Below, piece after piece: positions 1-12,410 of a stretch of DNA of 64,000 bases. The notes below the pieces were generated by a model that ran no database searches, was not told the DNA's origin, and saw only the letters and a list, made by a program, of their open reading frames with translations. This DNA comes from Bufo bufo (taxonomy: Eukaryota; Chordata; Amphibia; Anura; Bufonidae): the NCBI RefSeq assembly GCF_905171765.1, contig NC_053391.1, positions 691,823,175 through 691,887,174 of the forward strand. Direction: 5' to 3'. The stretch's first letter is position 1; the number at the start of each line of letters is the position of its first letter. Position numbers and translations under genes: made by a program.

Positions 1-1307
1 CTGAAAAATTTCAAGATTTGCTTCTAAACTTCTAAGCCTTGTAACATCCCCAAAAAATAAAATATCATTCCCAAAATGATCGAAACATGAAGTAGACATA
101 TGGGGAATGTAAAGTAATAACTATTTTTGGAGGTATTACTATGTATTATAGAAGTAGAGAAATTGAAACTTGGAAATTTGCAATTTTTTCAAAATATTTG
201 GTAAATTTGGTATTTTTTTTTATAAAAATTAATTTTTTTGACTCCATTTTACCAGTGTCATTAAGTACAATATGTGACGAAAAAAAACAACTCAGAATGG
301 CCTGGATAAGTCAAAGCGTTTTAAAGTTATCACCACTTAAAGTGACACTGGTCAGATTAGCAAAAAATGGACAAGTCCTTATGGTGAAATAGGGCTGAGT
401 TCTTAAGGGGTTAAAGGGGCGATCCACCCTGCTTGACCCTGTTCCTGACAGTAGATTCCTCTGTAACTGCCCGCTCATGACACAATCCTGGGGGGGGGGG
501 TTCTGGATCATGTTTAGTGCGAGTTATAGGACTTATCCCCTCGTTAGTTAATGCAGAGAACAGTTTTGCAATATATTGTGGCCCAGATTTACGCGGCTGA
601 GCGAAAAAAATAGTGGTGCAATTTGCTGCAACTTGTGTTTCTACGCTTTTTTCTGACATGCTCAATAAGGGTGTATGGCTTAGTAGAAAAGGAATGCGAA
701 AAATTTCATCATGCAGTGACTGAGGGTATGAAGATCCGATGATCACTGTAAATCATAGAGCAGCTTCAGATGACCACAGATATTACTGTGGCAAGAAAAA
801 TATAGCTTCCTACTGTAGGCACTGATGGGGTGTCATAGGATGGGGTCAACGCAATAAGATCATCGAGGGTACGACACCCGACACCCCCACCAAACAGCAG
901 TTGGCAGCAGGAACAGCGCCATACACTGTATAGTGGCCATTCTCTTGTATTGCAGCAGATGCTCCTTTTCCTGTGAATGGGAGCAGAATGGCCACTACAC
1001 AAAGTAGTGAGCTGTGGGGTTCTGGATACGTTCAGAGAGTGGAACCCCCCTAGTGACCTAATGGGGTACCCGGTTAAGGTTGTCTCCATGGGACAACCCC
1101 TTCGAGCGTTAGTTATATGACTAGGCCTTCAAGAATTCAGCAATGAAAGATAAAAGGTAAATGAGGAAAAATCTAAGTTCTGGGCTCTGAGAGAAGACTG
1201 GAGTTAGACTCAGCGTAAAACCTGTCTGGGAATGGGGTCCTGCACAGTCTAAACATGGACTAAACACCATCACAGGCTCCTTTACAGTGTTGTACTCTTG
1301 GTTACAG
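1..1307. other. Intron or upstream sequence, no gene seen
   Basis: AT-rich unique-looking sequence upstream of the first recognisable SLCO exon. Short ORFs on both strands have no recognisable domain and look like chance. It should hold the 3' part of the preceding SLCO intron, but I see no further exon. Confidence 0.5.
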
Positions 1308-1477
1308 AATTACACCCGGTGCCGCTGTATAACATCTCCAGGATCCGGAAACTCAGCCACTCCTGGGTCATGTGGAACCAGCTGTTACCATCTCTTACTG
1401 CCCTTCATGATCCTGTCCTGCCTGGCCGGAACACTGGCCAGTACATCCCAGACGCCATCCTTTATGCTGATACTTAG
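1308..1477 (+). CDS. SLCO2B1: SLCO (OATP) exon: end of extracellular loop 5 and TM10
   Basis: Internal coding exon of a solute carrier organic anion transporter, a plasma-membrane uptake carrier for amphipathic anions. The acceptor is the AG of ttacag at 1306-1307 and the donor is AG|gtaaag at 1478. Phase is 0 at the start and 2 at the end: the Arg codon is completed by the next exon. The peptide starts NYTRCRCI, has a GSC..SC cysteine pattern typical of the Kazal-like loop, then a hydrophobic segment (HLLLPFMILSCLAGTLAS) and ends TPSFMLIL. From memory of the family, the HLxxPFxxL and TPSFMLILR signatures fit SLCO2B1 better than SLCO1, 2A1 or 4. An alternative acceptor at 1286-1287 is possible but would add residues unlike the family. 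Confidence 0.8.
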
Positions 1478-1552
1478 GTAAAGATTGGTTTATAAGTAAT
1501 AATACAGTTTAAAAGGAGTCATTAATATATTACTGTACATTATTTCCTGTAT

Positions 1553-2769
1553 TATACTCCAGAGCTGCACTCACTATTCTGCTGGTGCAGTCACTGTGTA
1601 CATACATTACTTATCCTGTACTGACCCTGAGTTACATCCTGTATTATACTCCAGAGCTGCACTCACTATTCTGCTGGTGCAGTCACTGTGTACATACATT
1701 ACTTATCCTGTACTGATCCTGAGTTACATCCTGTATTATACCTCAGAGCTGCACTCACTATTCTGCTGGTGCAGTCACTGTGTACATACATTACTTATCC
1801 TGTACTGATCCTGAGTTACATTCTGTATTATACCCCAGAGCTGCACTCACTATTCTGCTGGTAAAGTCACTGTGTACATACATTACTTATCCTGTACTGA
1901 TCCTGAGATACATCCTATATTATACTCCAGAGCTGCACTCACTATTCTGCTGGTGCAGTCACTGTGTACATACATTACTTATTCTGCACTGATCCTGAGT
2001 TACATCCTGTATTATACTCCAGAGCTGCACTCACTATTCTGCTGGTGTAGTCACTGTGTACATACATACATTACTTATCCTGTACTGATCCCAAGTTATA
2101 TCCTGTATTATACTCCAGAGCTGCACTCACTATTCTGCTGGTGCAGACACTGTCTACATACATTACATTACTTATCCTGTACTGATCCTGAGTTGTATCC
2201 TGAATTATACCCCAGAGCTGCACTCACTATTCTGCTGGTGTAGTCACTGTGTACATACATTACTTATCCTGTACTGATCCTTAGTTACATCCTGTATTAT
2301 ACCCCAGAGCTGCACTCACTATTCTGCTTGTGCAGTTACTGTGTACGTACATTACTTATCCTGTACTGATCCTGAGTTACATCCTGCATTATACTCCAGA
2401 GCTGCACTCACTATTCTGCTGGTGCAGTCACCGTGTACATACATTACATTACTTATACTGTACTGATTCTGAGTTACATCCAGTATTATACTCCAGAGCT
2501 GCACTCACTATTCTGCTGGTGGAGTCACTGTGTACATACATACATTACTTATCCTGTACTGATCCTAAATTACATTCTGTATTATACTCCAGAGCTGCAC
2601 TCACTATTCTGCTGGTGCAGTCACTGTGTACATACATTACATTACTTATCCTGTACTGATCCTGAGTTACATCCTGTATTATACTCCAGAGCTGCACTCA
2701 CTATTCTGCTGGTGCAGTCACTGTGTACATACATTACTTATCCTGTACTGATCCTTAGTTACATCCTGT
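1553..2769 (+). repeat. 92-bp minisatellite array (part 1)
   Basis: About 13 tandem copies of a 92-97 bp unit containing ctgcactcactattctgctg, a cagtcactgtgtacatacat segment and cctgtactgatcctgagtta. Length varies through an extra catta(c). The array is broken at 2769 by a gypsy element and resumes at 8079. The same unit recurs at 11093-12196, in reverse orientation at 50745-51262, and briefly at 61275-61310. The ORFs inside it are repeat artefacts. Confidence 0.95.
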
Positions 2770-3302
2770 TGTCACGGATGGTGTACAGGAAACAAGACAA
2801 TGCAAAATAATCTATGACTCACTGGATCCACAACTAAGGAACAAAAAGGGAGACCCCTGCATGAGACCTGGCACACTCTCCCTGACTGCTCAGCCTATGC
2901 GAACACCCCAAAGGTGGATGGTCGCATATCCACGTACCTCGACTATCTAACACCTGAAGACCCTACAATAGTGAGGGGACACGACCACCGGCTCCCTACA
3001 CTAGACACGGAGGGAGTCAGGGTCACCTGAGATCCAGCAAACAGAAAATCACAAATAAATGAACAGCACTTATCTTGCAGAAGACTGGGAAATAGGAACA
3101 GCATGCACACACACTCCAGGAAGTTGTATAAGCCGCACACTAATGCATTATGGGGAGGAATTTAAAGGGATGCAATCAGTCCAACTGCATGACAGCTGAG
3201 AGAGGCTAACGAGATGAGAAACTGAAAACCAAAACAAAGAAAACTCAAGGAGGAGGTTCTGAAAGGCTTCTGTCAGAGCTTCTCAGCTGTCTGGTTGTGA
3301 CA
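2770..3302 (-). repeat. Gypsy 3' LTR
   Basis: 533-bp LTR, downstream in element orientation. Same length as its partner with no indels; differences are single-base changes plus one 2-base change near the end. The promoter, polyadenylation signal and R region were not resolved. Confidence 0.93.
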
Positions 3303-6300
3303 GTACCCCTCCCTCTACGAGTGGACTCCGGACACTCAGAGCCCACCTTCTCAGGATGGGACCTATGGGAAGCCCTGATGAGACGAGTGGCCTTAATATC
3401 CGTCACTGGGACCCACATCCTCTCCTCAGGACCATAACCCTCCCAATGAACGAGGTACTGGAGAGAACCGCGGACAAGACGAGAATCCACAATCCTAGAG
3501 ACCTGAAATTCAAGATTCCCATCAACCATAATCGGAGGAGGAAGCAAAGGCGAGGGTACAATGGGTTAAACATAAGGTTTCAATAAGGACTTATGAAAAA
3601 CATTATGGATCTTCCAAGTCTGAGGAAGATCAAGACGGTAGGCAACAGGATTGATGACAGACAGGATCTTGTAAGGCCCAATAAACCTAGGACCCAACTT
3701 CCAGGAGAGAACCTTCAATTTGATATTCTTGGTAGACAACCACACCAGATCACCAACATTCAGGTCCGGACCAGGCACACGTCTCTTATCTGCCACACGC
3801 TTATATCTCTCACTCATGCTCTTTAGATTATCCTGAATCTTTTGCCAAATAGATGACAAAGACGAGGAGAATCTGTCCTCATCAGGTAAACCAGAAGACC
3901 CCTCTCCCGAGAAAGTCCCAAACTGCGGAAGAAACCCATATGCACCAAAAAATGGTGACTTATCAGAGGACTCCTGACGACGGTTATTTAAAGCAAACTC
4001 AGCAAGGGACAAAAAAGAACACCAATCCTCCTGATTCTCCGCCACAAAACAGCGCAGATATGTCTCCAGATTCTGATTGACGCGCTCTGTCTGGCCATTC
4101 GACTGCGGGTGGAAAGCAGAAGAGAATGACAACCGAACCCCCAAGCGAGAACAGAAAGCCTTCCAGAATCTGGAAACAAACTGCGTGCCCCTATCAGAGA
4201 CTATGTCTGAAGGAATACCATGCAATTTGACAATGTGGTCAATAAATGCCTGCGCCAGCGTCTTAGCATTGGGCAAACCAGGAAAAGGGATGAAATGCAC
4301 CATTTTGCTAAAACGGTCCACCACCACCAGAATCACAGTCTTCCCCGAGGAACGAGGCAGGTCCGTTATGAAGTCCATGGACAGATGTGTCCAAGGACAG
4401 GAAGGAATGGGTAAGGGAAGGAGAGGACCTGATGGCCGTGAATGAGGGACTTTGGCACGAGCGCAAGTCTCGCAGGCTGCCACAAAACTCTCAACCGACT
4501 TACGAAGCGCAGGCCACCAGAATCTCCGAGCGATGAGATCCAGTGTGGCTCTTGCCCCCGGGTGCCCAGCAAGGACCGTATCGTGGTGTTCCTTAAAAAT
4601 CTTGTGTCTCAAAGCGAGAGGCACAAACAACCTCCCAGGAGGACAAAGATCAGGAGCTTCTGACTGGGCTGCCTGCATCTCTGCCTCCAAATCAGGAAAA
4701 AGAGCAGAGACCACCACACCTTCAGTCAAAATGGGACCCGGGTCTTCAAAATTCCCACCTCCCGGAAAACAACGTGACAGGGCATCTGCCTTCACATTCT
4801 TAATCCCAGGGCAGAACGTGACAACAAAATTAAACCTTGAAAAGAACAAAGACCATCTGGCCTGTCTCGGGTTCAGACGCTTGGCTGACTCCAAGTAGGC
4901 CAGATTTTTATGGTCAGTAAACACGGTAATAGGGTGTCTGGCTCCCTCTAGCCAATGGCGCCATTCCTCAAAAGCCAACTTGATGGCCAACAATTCCCTA
5001 TCTCCCACATCGTAATTTCTCTCTGCGGAGGAGAGTTTCTTCGAGAAAAAGGCACACGGTCACCATTTGGCAGGAGAGGAACCCTGAGACAAGACCGCAC
5101 CCACACCTACCTCAGAAGCATCAACCTCAACTATGAAGGGTAAAGAAATATCAGGTTGTACCAGGATGGGAGCGGAAGCAAAACTCTCCTTGATATTAGA
5201 AAAGGCCTTACGCGCCTCTACCGACCAGGAAGAAAAATCTACCCCCTTTCTGGTCATATCAGTGAGTGGTTTAACAACAGAGGAATAATTCAAAATAAAC
5301 TTCCTGTAATAATTGGCAAAGCCCAAAAAACGCATCAGCGCCTTCTGATTCTCAGGAAGCTCCCACTCAAGCACAGCGCGGACCTTCTCGGGTCCATGCG
5401 AAAACCAGAAGCGGAGAGAAGAAACTCCAGAAATTGAATTTCTGGAACCGCAAACACACATTTTTCCATTTTTGCGTATAATTTATTCTCCCGCAGGATG
5501 AGCAAGACCTGACATAAGTGTTCCTTATGAGTCTTGAAATCAGGAGAAAAAATCAAAATGTCATCCAAATACACTAATACAAATTTTCCCATTAAATTAT
5601 AAAAAATGCTGTTCACGAAATGCTGAAAAACGGCTGGGGCATTCATCAAACCAAAAGGCATAACCAAATTCTTAAAATGACCCTCAGGGGTATTGAAGGC
5701 CGTCTTCCATTCGTCTCCTTCTCTGACCCTGACCAGGTTGTATGCCCCTCTTAGGTCTAATTTGGAAAAGACTTTAGCCCCAACAACCTGGTTAAACAGG
5801 TCCGGGATCAGAGGAAGCGGATAAGGGTCACGAATAGTGATACTGTTCAGCTCCCTGAAATCCAGACAAGGTCTTAAAGAACCATCTTTTTTCTTAACAA
5901 AGAAAAAACCAGCGGCAACAGGTGACTTCGAGGGTCGTATGTGTCCTTTTCTCAGACTCTCAGAGATATAAGCACGCATAGCGACCCTCTCAGGTTGGGA
6001 AAGATTGTATAAACGAGATTTAGGTAGCTTGGCGCCTGGGATGAGATTAATAGGGCAATCGTACTCCCTGTGCGGGGGCAAATCCTGAATTCCACTCTCA
6101 GAGAAGACATCCGAAAATTCAGAGAGGAAAGGTGGTACAGTCTTAGTAGAAACCTCAGAAACAGATGTCGTGAGGCAATTCTCTCTGCAAAAGTCACTCC
6201 AACCATTTATTTGCCTCGCTTGCCAATCAATACTGGGGTTATGTTTAGTGAGCCAGGGTAGCCCCAATACTAGAGGAGTAGGCAAACCGCTAAGGACGAA

Positions 6301-7518
6301 ACATGACACATCCTCAACATGAGCATCACTCACAATTAAACGGATATTGTGAACTATGCCCTTTAATGATTTCTGAGAAAGTGGAGCGGAACCAATAGCA
6401 AAAACAGGAATATCCTTTCCCAAAGTCCATACCTGGAAACCATGAGTTATTGCAAATTGACTATCAATGAGATTGACAGCTGCTCCACTATCCACAAAAA
6501 TCTCACAAAAAATGCTCTTGCTCTTTAGCGCCACCCTAGCAGGCAGGACAAAACGGGAACTACAAGCAAACGGAAAACCTTCAATTTCCGCCTCAACCCT
6601 GCCAATAGTAACAGACGGAACATTTTTAAAAGATTTTTTCCTTTTTGTTTCTTTATTACTCCCAGAAAACTGCCTGTATCTCCTAGAGGGACAAACATTT
6701 GCCAAATGATTTATACCTCCACAACAAAAACAAACCCTCCCATGCGGGCTGAATCTTCTATTGTCAGAGGCAATCAACCCCAGCTGCATGGGCTCCTGCT
6801 CAGAAGGGGCTGACAGCGACTGAGACCCCTGCGCACAGAATGAGACCGCTGCACTGTCCCGGGACTGAGTATGACAGGAAGGAGAGATCTCTCCTCTCTC
6901 TCTAAGACGCCTGTCAATACAAACGGCCTGACACATAGCAGAATCCAAGGAGGTAGGTCTCTCATGAAAGGCAAATGCATCTTTCAATCCCTCTGAAAGA
7001 CCATGGCAAAATTGACTTCGAAGTGCAGCATCATTCCAACCAGTATCAGCTGCCCATCTCCAAAATTCTGAGCAGTATGTCTCTGCGGATTGTTTACCTT
7101 GGCATAACAGATGTAGTCTAGACTCAGCCAGAGCAATACGATCCGGATCATCATATATCTGACCCAGGGCTAAAAAGAATTCATCCACTGAACGGAGGGG
7201 CTGTGCCCCCTCCGGCAGCGAAAAGGCCCAGGACTGAGCGTTACCCCTGAGCAGCGATATAATGATCCCCACCCTCCGTTCCTCATCACCAGAGGAATGG
7301 GGAAGAAGGCGAAAATGGAGTTTGCAAGCCTCTCTAAAACGCACAAAATTCTCACTACCCCCGGATAACGTATCTGGGAGCGAGACCTTAGGCTCCGAAC
7401 AAACTCCATGAACGCAAGCTGAACCGGTCACTTGAAACTGAGAAAAAGTCTTACGGAAATCAGCTACCTCCAACGAAAGACCCTGGAAGCGTTCAGCCAA
7501 AAGTGAAACCGGATCCAT
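3245..7518 (-). pseudogene. Gypsy gag-pol polyprotein, broken by frameshifts and a stop
   Basis: Reads 7518 to 3245 on the - strand. Order of parts: a gag region starting MDPVSLLAERF; a CCHC-like knuckle (CFCCGGINHLANVCP, near 6720); an aspartic protease motif (FVDSGAAVNLID, near 6480); reverse transcriptase with MPFGLMNAPAVFQ and YLDDILIF (near 5560-5640); RNase H (FTDHKNLAYLES, near 4900); integrase (HHDTVLAGHPG; SMDFITDLP; FHPQSNGQTERVNQNLE); and a C-terminal chromodomain (YLVHWEGYGPEERMWVP, near 3440), which marks a chromovirus. Breaks seen: a frameshift near 5395 after the RT core, an in-frame TGA near 5060 before RNase H, and a frameshift near 3550-3566 before the chromodomain. No env is present. 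The copy is therefore not autonomous despite its young LTRs. Confidence 0.9.
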
Positions 7519-7545
7519 GCTTGAGACGGTTATGGCGGCTTATAA

Positions 7546-8078
7546 TGTCACGGATGGTGTACAGGAAACAAGACAATGCAAAATAATCTATGACTCACTG
7601 GATCCACAACTAAGGAACAAAATGGGAGACCACTGCATGAGACCTGGCACACTCTCCCTGACTGCTCAGCCTATGCGAACACCCGAAAGGTGGATGGTCG
7701 CATATCCACGTACCTCGACTATCTAACACCTGAAGACCCTACAATAGTGAGGGGACACAACCACCGGCTCCCTACACTAGACACGGAGGGAGTCAGGGTC
7801 ACCTGAGATCCAGCAAACAGAAAATCACAAATAAATGAACAGCACTTATCTTGCAGAAGACTGGGAAATAGGAACAGCATGCACACACACTCCAGGAAGT
7901 TGTATAAGCCGCACACTAATGCATTATGGGGAGGAATTTAAAGGGATGCAATCAGTCCAACTGCATGACAGCTGAGAGCGGCTAACGAGATGAGAAACTG
8001 AAAACCAAAACAAAGAAAACTCAAGGAGGAGGTTCTGAAAGGCTTCTGTCAGAGCTTCTCAGCTGTCTAATTGTGACA
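7546..8078 (-). repeat. Gypsy 5' LTR
   Basis: 533-bp LTR, upstream in element orientation and partner of 2770-3302. It ends TGACA at 8078 and is followed directly by the second copy of the CCTGT target duplication and the resumed minisatellite. Confidence 0.93.
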
Positions 8079-8113
8079 CCTGTATTATAACCCAGAGCTG
8101 CACTCGCTATCTG

Positions 8114-10163
8114 CCCAAGCCTCCAATCTATCCAGATCCCTCTGTAGTTGTATACTGTCCTCTTCAGTGTTAATTACTTTACACAGTTTAGTGTCATCTG
8201 CGAAAATTGATATTTTACTATGCAAGCCTTCTACCAGATCATTAATAAATATATTGAAGAGAATAGGGCCCAATACTGACCCCTGAGGTACTCCACTAGT
8301 GACAGTGACCCAATCTGAGTATGTACCGTTAATAACCACCCTCTGTTTTCTATCATTGAGCCAGTTACTTACCCACTTACAGACGTTTTCTCCGAGTCCG
8401 AGCATTCTCATTTTATATACTAACCTTTTATGAGGTACAGTGTCAAATGCTTTGGAGAAGTCCAGATACACGACATCCATTGATTCGCCGCTGTCAAGTC
8501 TAGTACTTACCTCCTCATAGAAACTGATTAAATTAGTTTGACATGACCGATCCCTCACGAAGCCATGCTGATATGGCGTTATTTGCTTATTTCCCATAAG
8601 ATGCTCTAACATAGCATCTCTCAGAAAACCTTCAAACAGTTTACCCACAACACATGTTAAACTTACCGGCCTATAGTTTCCAGGCTCTGTTTTTGGACCC
8701 TTTTTGAATATTGGCACCACATTTGCCATGCGCCAATCCTGTGGGACATTCCCTGTCAGTACAGAGTCCGCAAATATCAGAAATAAGGGTCTGGCTATGA
8801 CATTACTTAATTCCCTTAGGATACGGGGGTGTATGCCATCCGGTCCTGGCGATTTGTCTATTTTGATCTTTTTAAGTCGCTGATGTACTTCTTCCTGGGT
8901 CAGACAGGACACTTTTAATGGCGAATTTATTTCAGCATTCAGCATTTCATCTGACAGTTTATTTTCCTCAGTGAATACATTGGAGAAAAAAATATTTAAC
9001 AGCTTTGCTTTCTCCTCGTCGCTCTCTGCGACTCCCCCCTCATTACTCTTTAAAGGGCCGACACCTTCAGATTTATACTTTTTAACATTTATATAATTGA
9101 AGAACATTTTAGGGTTAGTTTTACTCTGTTTGGCAATTAATCTCTCGGTCTCTAGTTTGGCCGCTTTTATTTGTTTTTTACATGTTCTGTTTTTTTCCTT
9201 ATAGTTTTTCAGTGCTTCCGTGCTACCCTCCTGTTTTAGGGTTTTATATGCTTTCTTTTTGTCATTTATTGCTTTCTTTACAGTTCTGTTTATCCACATT
9301 GGTTTCTTTTTGTTCCTTAACCTTTTATTCCCATACGGTATGTACCTCTCACAATGAGATTTTAGGATGTTTTTAAAGATATCCCATTTTTTGGCTGTAT
9401 TTTTATTTTTGAGGACTTTGTCCCAGTTAGTTAGGCCTATGGCCTCTCTTAGTTGGCTAAATTTAGCTTTTTTGAAGTTTGGTATTTTTGTTTCTCCCTG
9501 TAGAAACGCTCTTTTGAATGATAATTGGAAGGTTATTACTTTATGGTCACTATTTCCCAGGTGTCCCCCAACCTGCACGTCTGTTGTTCTGTCAGGTCTA
9601 TTGGTTAATATTAAGTCCAGTATGGCCGTCCCTCTAGTCGGGTCCTGAACCAGTTGGGAGAGATAATGGTCTTTGGTTATTGCCAAGAATCTGTTTCCTT
9701 TATGAGATATACAAGTTTCAGTTTCCCAGTCTATATCTGGGTAGTTGAAGTCCCCCATAATAACCACCTCATTATGATTTGCCGCCTTGTCTATCTCGTT
9801 TAGTAGTAGATTTTCTGTGGACTCTGGTATATTAGGTGGTTTATAGTAGACTCCTATTAGTAATTTATTGTTGTTTTTAGCTCCATGTATCTCTACCCAC
9901 AGTGACTCCACATGTTCATGTCCCTCACTTATATCTTCACGGAGTGTGGGCTTTAGACAAGATTTTACATAAAGGCAGACCCCTCCACCTCTCCGGTTTT
10001 GACGATCCTTTCTGAACAGACTGTAACCTTGTACATTAACTGCCCAGTCATAGCTATCATCCAGCCATGTCTCAGTTATTCCCACTATGTCATAGTCCTC
10101 CTCACACATCACTAATTCCAGTTCACCAGTTTTATTAGTCAGACTTCTGGCATTAGTATACAT
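8114..10163 (-). pseudogene. CR1 ORF2: AP-like endonuclease and reverse transcriptase, 3' truncated
   Basis: An open frame of about 680 codons. The N-terminal endonuclease/exonuclease/phosphatase fold shows MYTNARSLTNK, ITETWLD (near 10070), VIMGDFNYPDIDW (near 9745) and GNSDHKVI (near 9550). The reverse transcriptase shows KSPGPDGIHP (near 8845), NYRPVSLTCVVGKLFE, VYLDFSKAFDTVPHKRL (near 8450), SGVPQGSVLGPILFN (near 8290) and FADDTKL (near 8195). It would nick target DNA and copy the element RNA by target-primed reverse transcription. The frame is free of stops but runs into minisatellite sequence after LDRLEAWAD, losing the C-terminal ~150-200 residues. The start is uncertain; the frame may open upstream of the first Met. 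Confidence 0.85.
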
Positions 10164-10320
10164 ACATATGAGAGGTTTAGTATATTTTTTACCCTACACC
10201 TTTCCTTCTGAACTGTTCTTGTCCCTCCTTCCATTTCTCCCCCAGTCCCACTACCTTGCCCCCGGTCTCTATCTGCACTATCTTCCCCTTCTATAGTGTA
10301 ATTACCCTCCCCCCCAGTCC

Positions 10321-10980
10321 CTAGTTTAAACACTCCTCCAACCTTCTAGCCATCTTCTTCCTCAACACAGCTGCTCCTTCCCCATTGAGGTGCAGCCCGT
10401 CCCTACGATAGAGGCTGTAGCCGACAGCGAAGTCGGCCCAGTTCTCCAGGAACCCAAACCCCTCCATCCTACACCAGTTCTTGAGCCACTTGTTAATTTC
10501 CCTAATCTCCCGCTGCCTTTCTTGTGTGGCCCGTGGTACCGGTAGTATTTCGGAAAATACTACCTTTGAGGTCCTTGCCCTAAGCTTTTGCCCTAAATCC
10601 CTGAAATCATTTTTAAGGACTCTCCACCTACCCCTAACTTTGTCATTGGTTCCGATATGGACCATGACCGCTGGATCTTCTCCAGCCCCTCCCAGTAATC
10701 TGTCAACCCGATCCGCGATATGTCGAACTCTAGCGCCAGGAAGACAGCACACTGTTCGGCGATCACGGTCTTTGTGACAGATTTCCCTATCTGTTCCCCT
10801 AATAATTGAGTCTCCCACTACCAGCACCTGTCTGGCCTGCCCTGCTCTCCTGGTCCCCTGCTTACCGGAGCTGACATTCCCCTGACTGGCAGAGGAAGTG
10901 TCCGGCTGCGGCAGTGCCGTCCCTGGACTGACATCCCCCTCATCTGCCAAACGTGCAAACTTGTTGGGGTGTGTCAGATC
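10321..10980 (-). CDS. CR1 ORF1 with SGNH-type esterase domain (partial)
   Basis: The clear part runs from about 10950 to the stop at 10321. It carries the blocks of an SGNH/GDS hydrolase: VLVVGDSIIRG (nucleophile Ser), MVHIGTND, and the C-terminal DGLHLNGEG giving the Asp-x-x-His pair. An esterase domain of this kind is known in ORF1 of CR1-type LINEs and is thought to aid RNP or membrane interaction. The frame seems to continue upstream of the first Met at 10950 and is cut by the rearranged junction near 11011. Whether it is still translated is unknown. Confidence 0.75.
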   Translation of the reverse strand, partial: DLTHPNKFARLADEGDVSPGTALPQPDTSSASQGNVSSGKQGTRRAGQARQVLVVGDSIIRGTDREICHKDRDRRTVCCLPGARVRHIADRVDRLLGGAGEDPAVMVHIGTNDKVRGRWRVLKNDFRDLGQKLRARTSKVVFSEILPVPRATQERQREIREINKWLKNWCRMEGFGFLENWADFAVGYSLYRRDGLHLNGEGAAVLRKKMARRLEECLN

Positions 10981-11011
10981 AGGGCTAGTCTCCCTGGCAC
11001 TCTTCCCTCTA

Positions 11012-11092
11012 CCGCGATATGTCGAACTCTAGCGCCAGGAAGACAGCACACTGTTCGGCGATCACGGTCTTTGTGACAGATTTCCCTATCTG
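11012..11092 (-). repeat. 81-bp duplicate of CR1 ORF1 at the element's edge
   Basis: An exact direct copy of 10713-10793, displaced by 299 bp, joining the LINE to the resumed minisatellite through the shared triplet CTG. It covers the ORF1 esterase region just after the GDS motif. Confidence 0.9.
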
Positions 11093-12196
11093 GTGCAGTC
11101 ACTGTGTACATACATTATATTACTTATCCTGTACTAATCCTGAGTTACATCCAGTATTATACTCCAGAGCTGCACTCACTATCCTGCTGGTGCAGTCACT
11201 GTGTACATACATTACTTATCCTGTACTGATCCTGAGTTACATCCTGCATTATACTCCAGAGCTGCACTCACTATTCTGCTGGTGCAGTCACTGTGTACAT
11301 ACATTACATTACTTATCCTGTTCTGATCCTGAGTTATATCCTGTATTATACTCCAGAGCTGCACTCACTATTCTGCTGGTGCAGTCACTGTGTACATACA
11401 TTGCATTACTTATCCTGTACTGATCCTGAGTTACATCATGTATTATACTCCTGAGCTGCACTCACTATTCTGCTGGTGCAGTCACTGTGTACATACATTG
11501 CATTACTTATCCTGTACTTGTCCTGAGTTACATCCTGTATTATACTCCAGAGCTGCACTCACTATTCTGCTGGTGCAATCACTGTGTACATATATTACAT
11601 TACTTATCCTGTACTTGTCCTGAGGTACATCCTGCATTATACTCCAGAGCTGCACTCACTATTCTGCTGGTGCAGTCACTGTGTACATACATTACATTAC
11701 TTATCCTGTACGGATACTGAGTTACATCCTGCATTATACTCCAGAGCTGCACTCACTATTCTGCTGGTGGAGTCACTCTGTACATACATTACATTACTTA
11801 TCCTGTACTGATCCTGAGTTACATCCTGTATTATACTCCAGAGCTGCACTCACTATTCTGCTGGTGTCGTCACTGTGTACATACATTACTTATCCTGTAC
11901 TGATCCTGAGTTACATCCTGTATTATACTCCAGAGCTGCACTCACTATTCTGCTGGTGCAGTCACTGTGTACATACATTACTTATCCTGTACTGATCCTG
12001 AGTTACCTCCTGTATTATACTCCAGAGCTGCACTCACTTTTCTGCTGGTGCAGTCACTGTGTACATACATTACTTATCCTGTACTGATCCTGAGTTACAT
12101 CCTGTATTATACTCCAGAGCTGCACTCACTATTCTGCTGGTGCATTTACTGTGTACATACATTACATTACTTATCCTGTACTGATCCTCAGTTACA
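11093..12196 (+). repeat. 92-bp minisatellite array (part 2)
   Basis: About 11-12 further copies in the same orientation as 1553-2769. Most units here are the 97-bp form with the extra catta(c). The array stops about 215 bp before the next SLCO exon. Confidence 0.95.
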
Positions 12197-12410
12197 GACC
12201 TCTCATTTGTGATAGGTCAGGGTGGTCTTACCCTCTATAGGGTAGGTAGGTGATGCTATTGGAGCTGGACGGCTCTGTAGAAGCCTGTGCAATACATTTG
12301 CCATTCAATATCTTCCGTTCATACAGAATAAGATCAGTGAAGGAGCTGCAGAGATACAAGAGGTTAATGTTGGTGTAAGATGTAAATTTATTTCCTGTTC
12401 TTAATTTCAG

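Larger units (their letters stand above)
2770..8078 (-). mobile_element. Ty3/gypsy LTR retrotransposon, chromovirus type
   Basis: A complete 5309-bp LTR element on the - strand. Two 533-bp direct LTRs (2770-3302, 7546-8078) begin TGTCA and end TGACA and differ at about 7 positions (~1.3%). A 5-bp target duplication, CCTGT, lies at 2765-2769 and 8079-8083, inside the 92-bp minisatellite. The - strand shows a purine-rich stretch (about 3303-3320) next to the 3' LTR, as expected for a polypurine tract. I could not identify a canonical tRNA primer-binding site in the short gap between the 5' LTR and the gag start (7519-7545). Confidence 0.95.
8114..11092 (-). mobile_element. CR1-like LINE with esterase ORF1 and EEP-RT ORF2, both ends abnormal
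   Basis: Non-LTR retrotransposon on the - strand, set inside the 92-bp minisatellite. ORF1 (esterase) and ORF2 (endonuclease plus reverse transcriptase) lie in the order expected for CR1. The element stops inside ORF2, shortly after the RT core, at 8114, so the usual 3' UTR and terminal short repeats are missing; loss of the 3' end is unusual for a LINE. On the other side an 81-bp copy of ORF1 is attached (11012-11092). The 7-mer CTATCTG is found at both junctions (8107-8113, 11086-11092), either a short target duplication or microhomology. Confidence 0.85.

Noticed and set aside
1596..2810. ORFs reading LSCTDPELHPVLYSRAALTILLV
   Set aside because: Translations of the 92-bp minisatellite; the same happens at 11019-12212 and 50739-51361.
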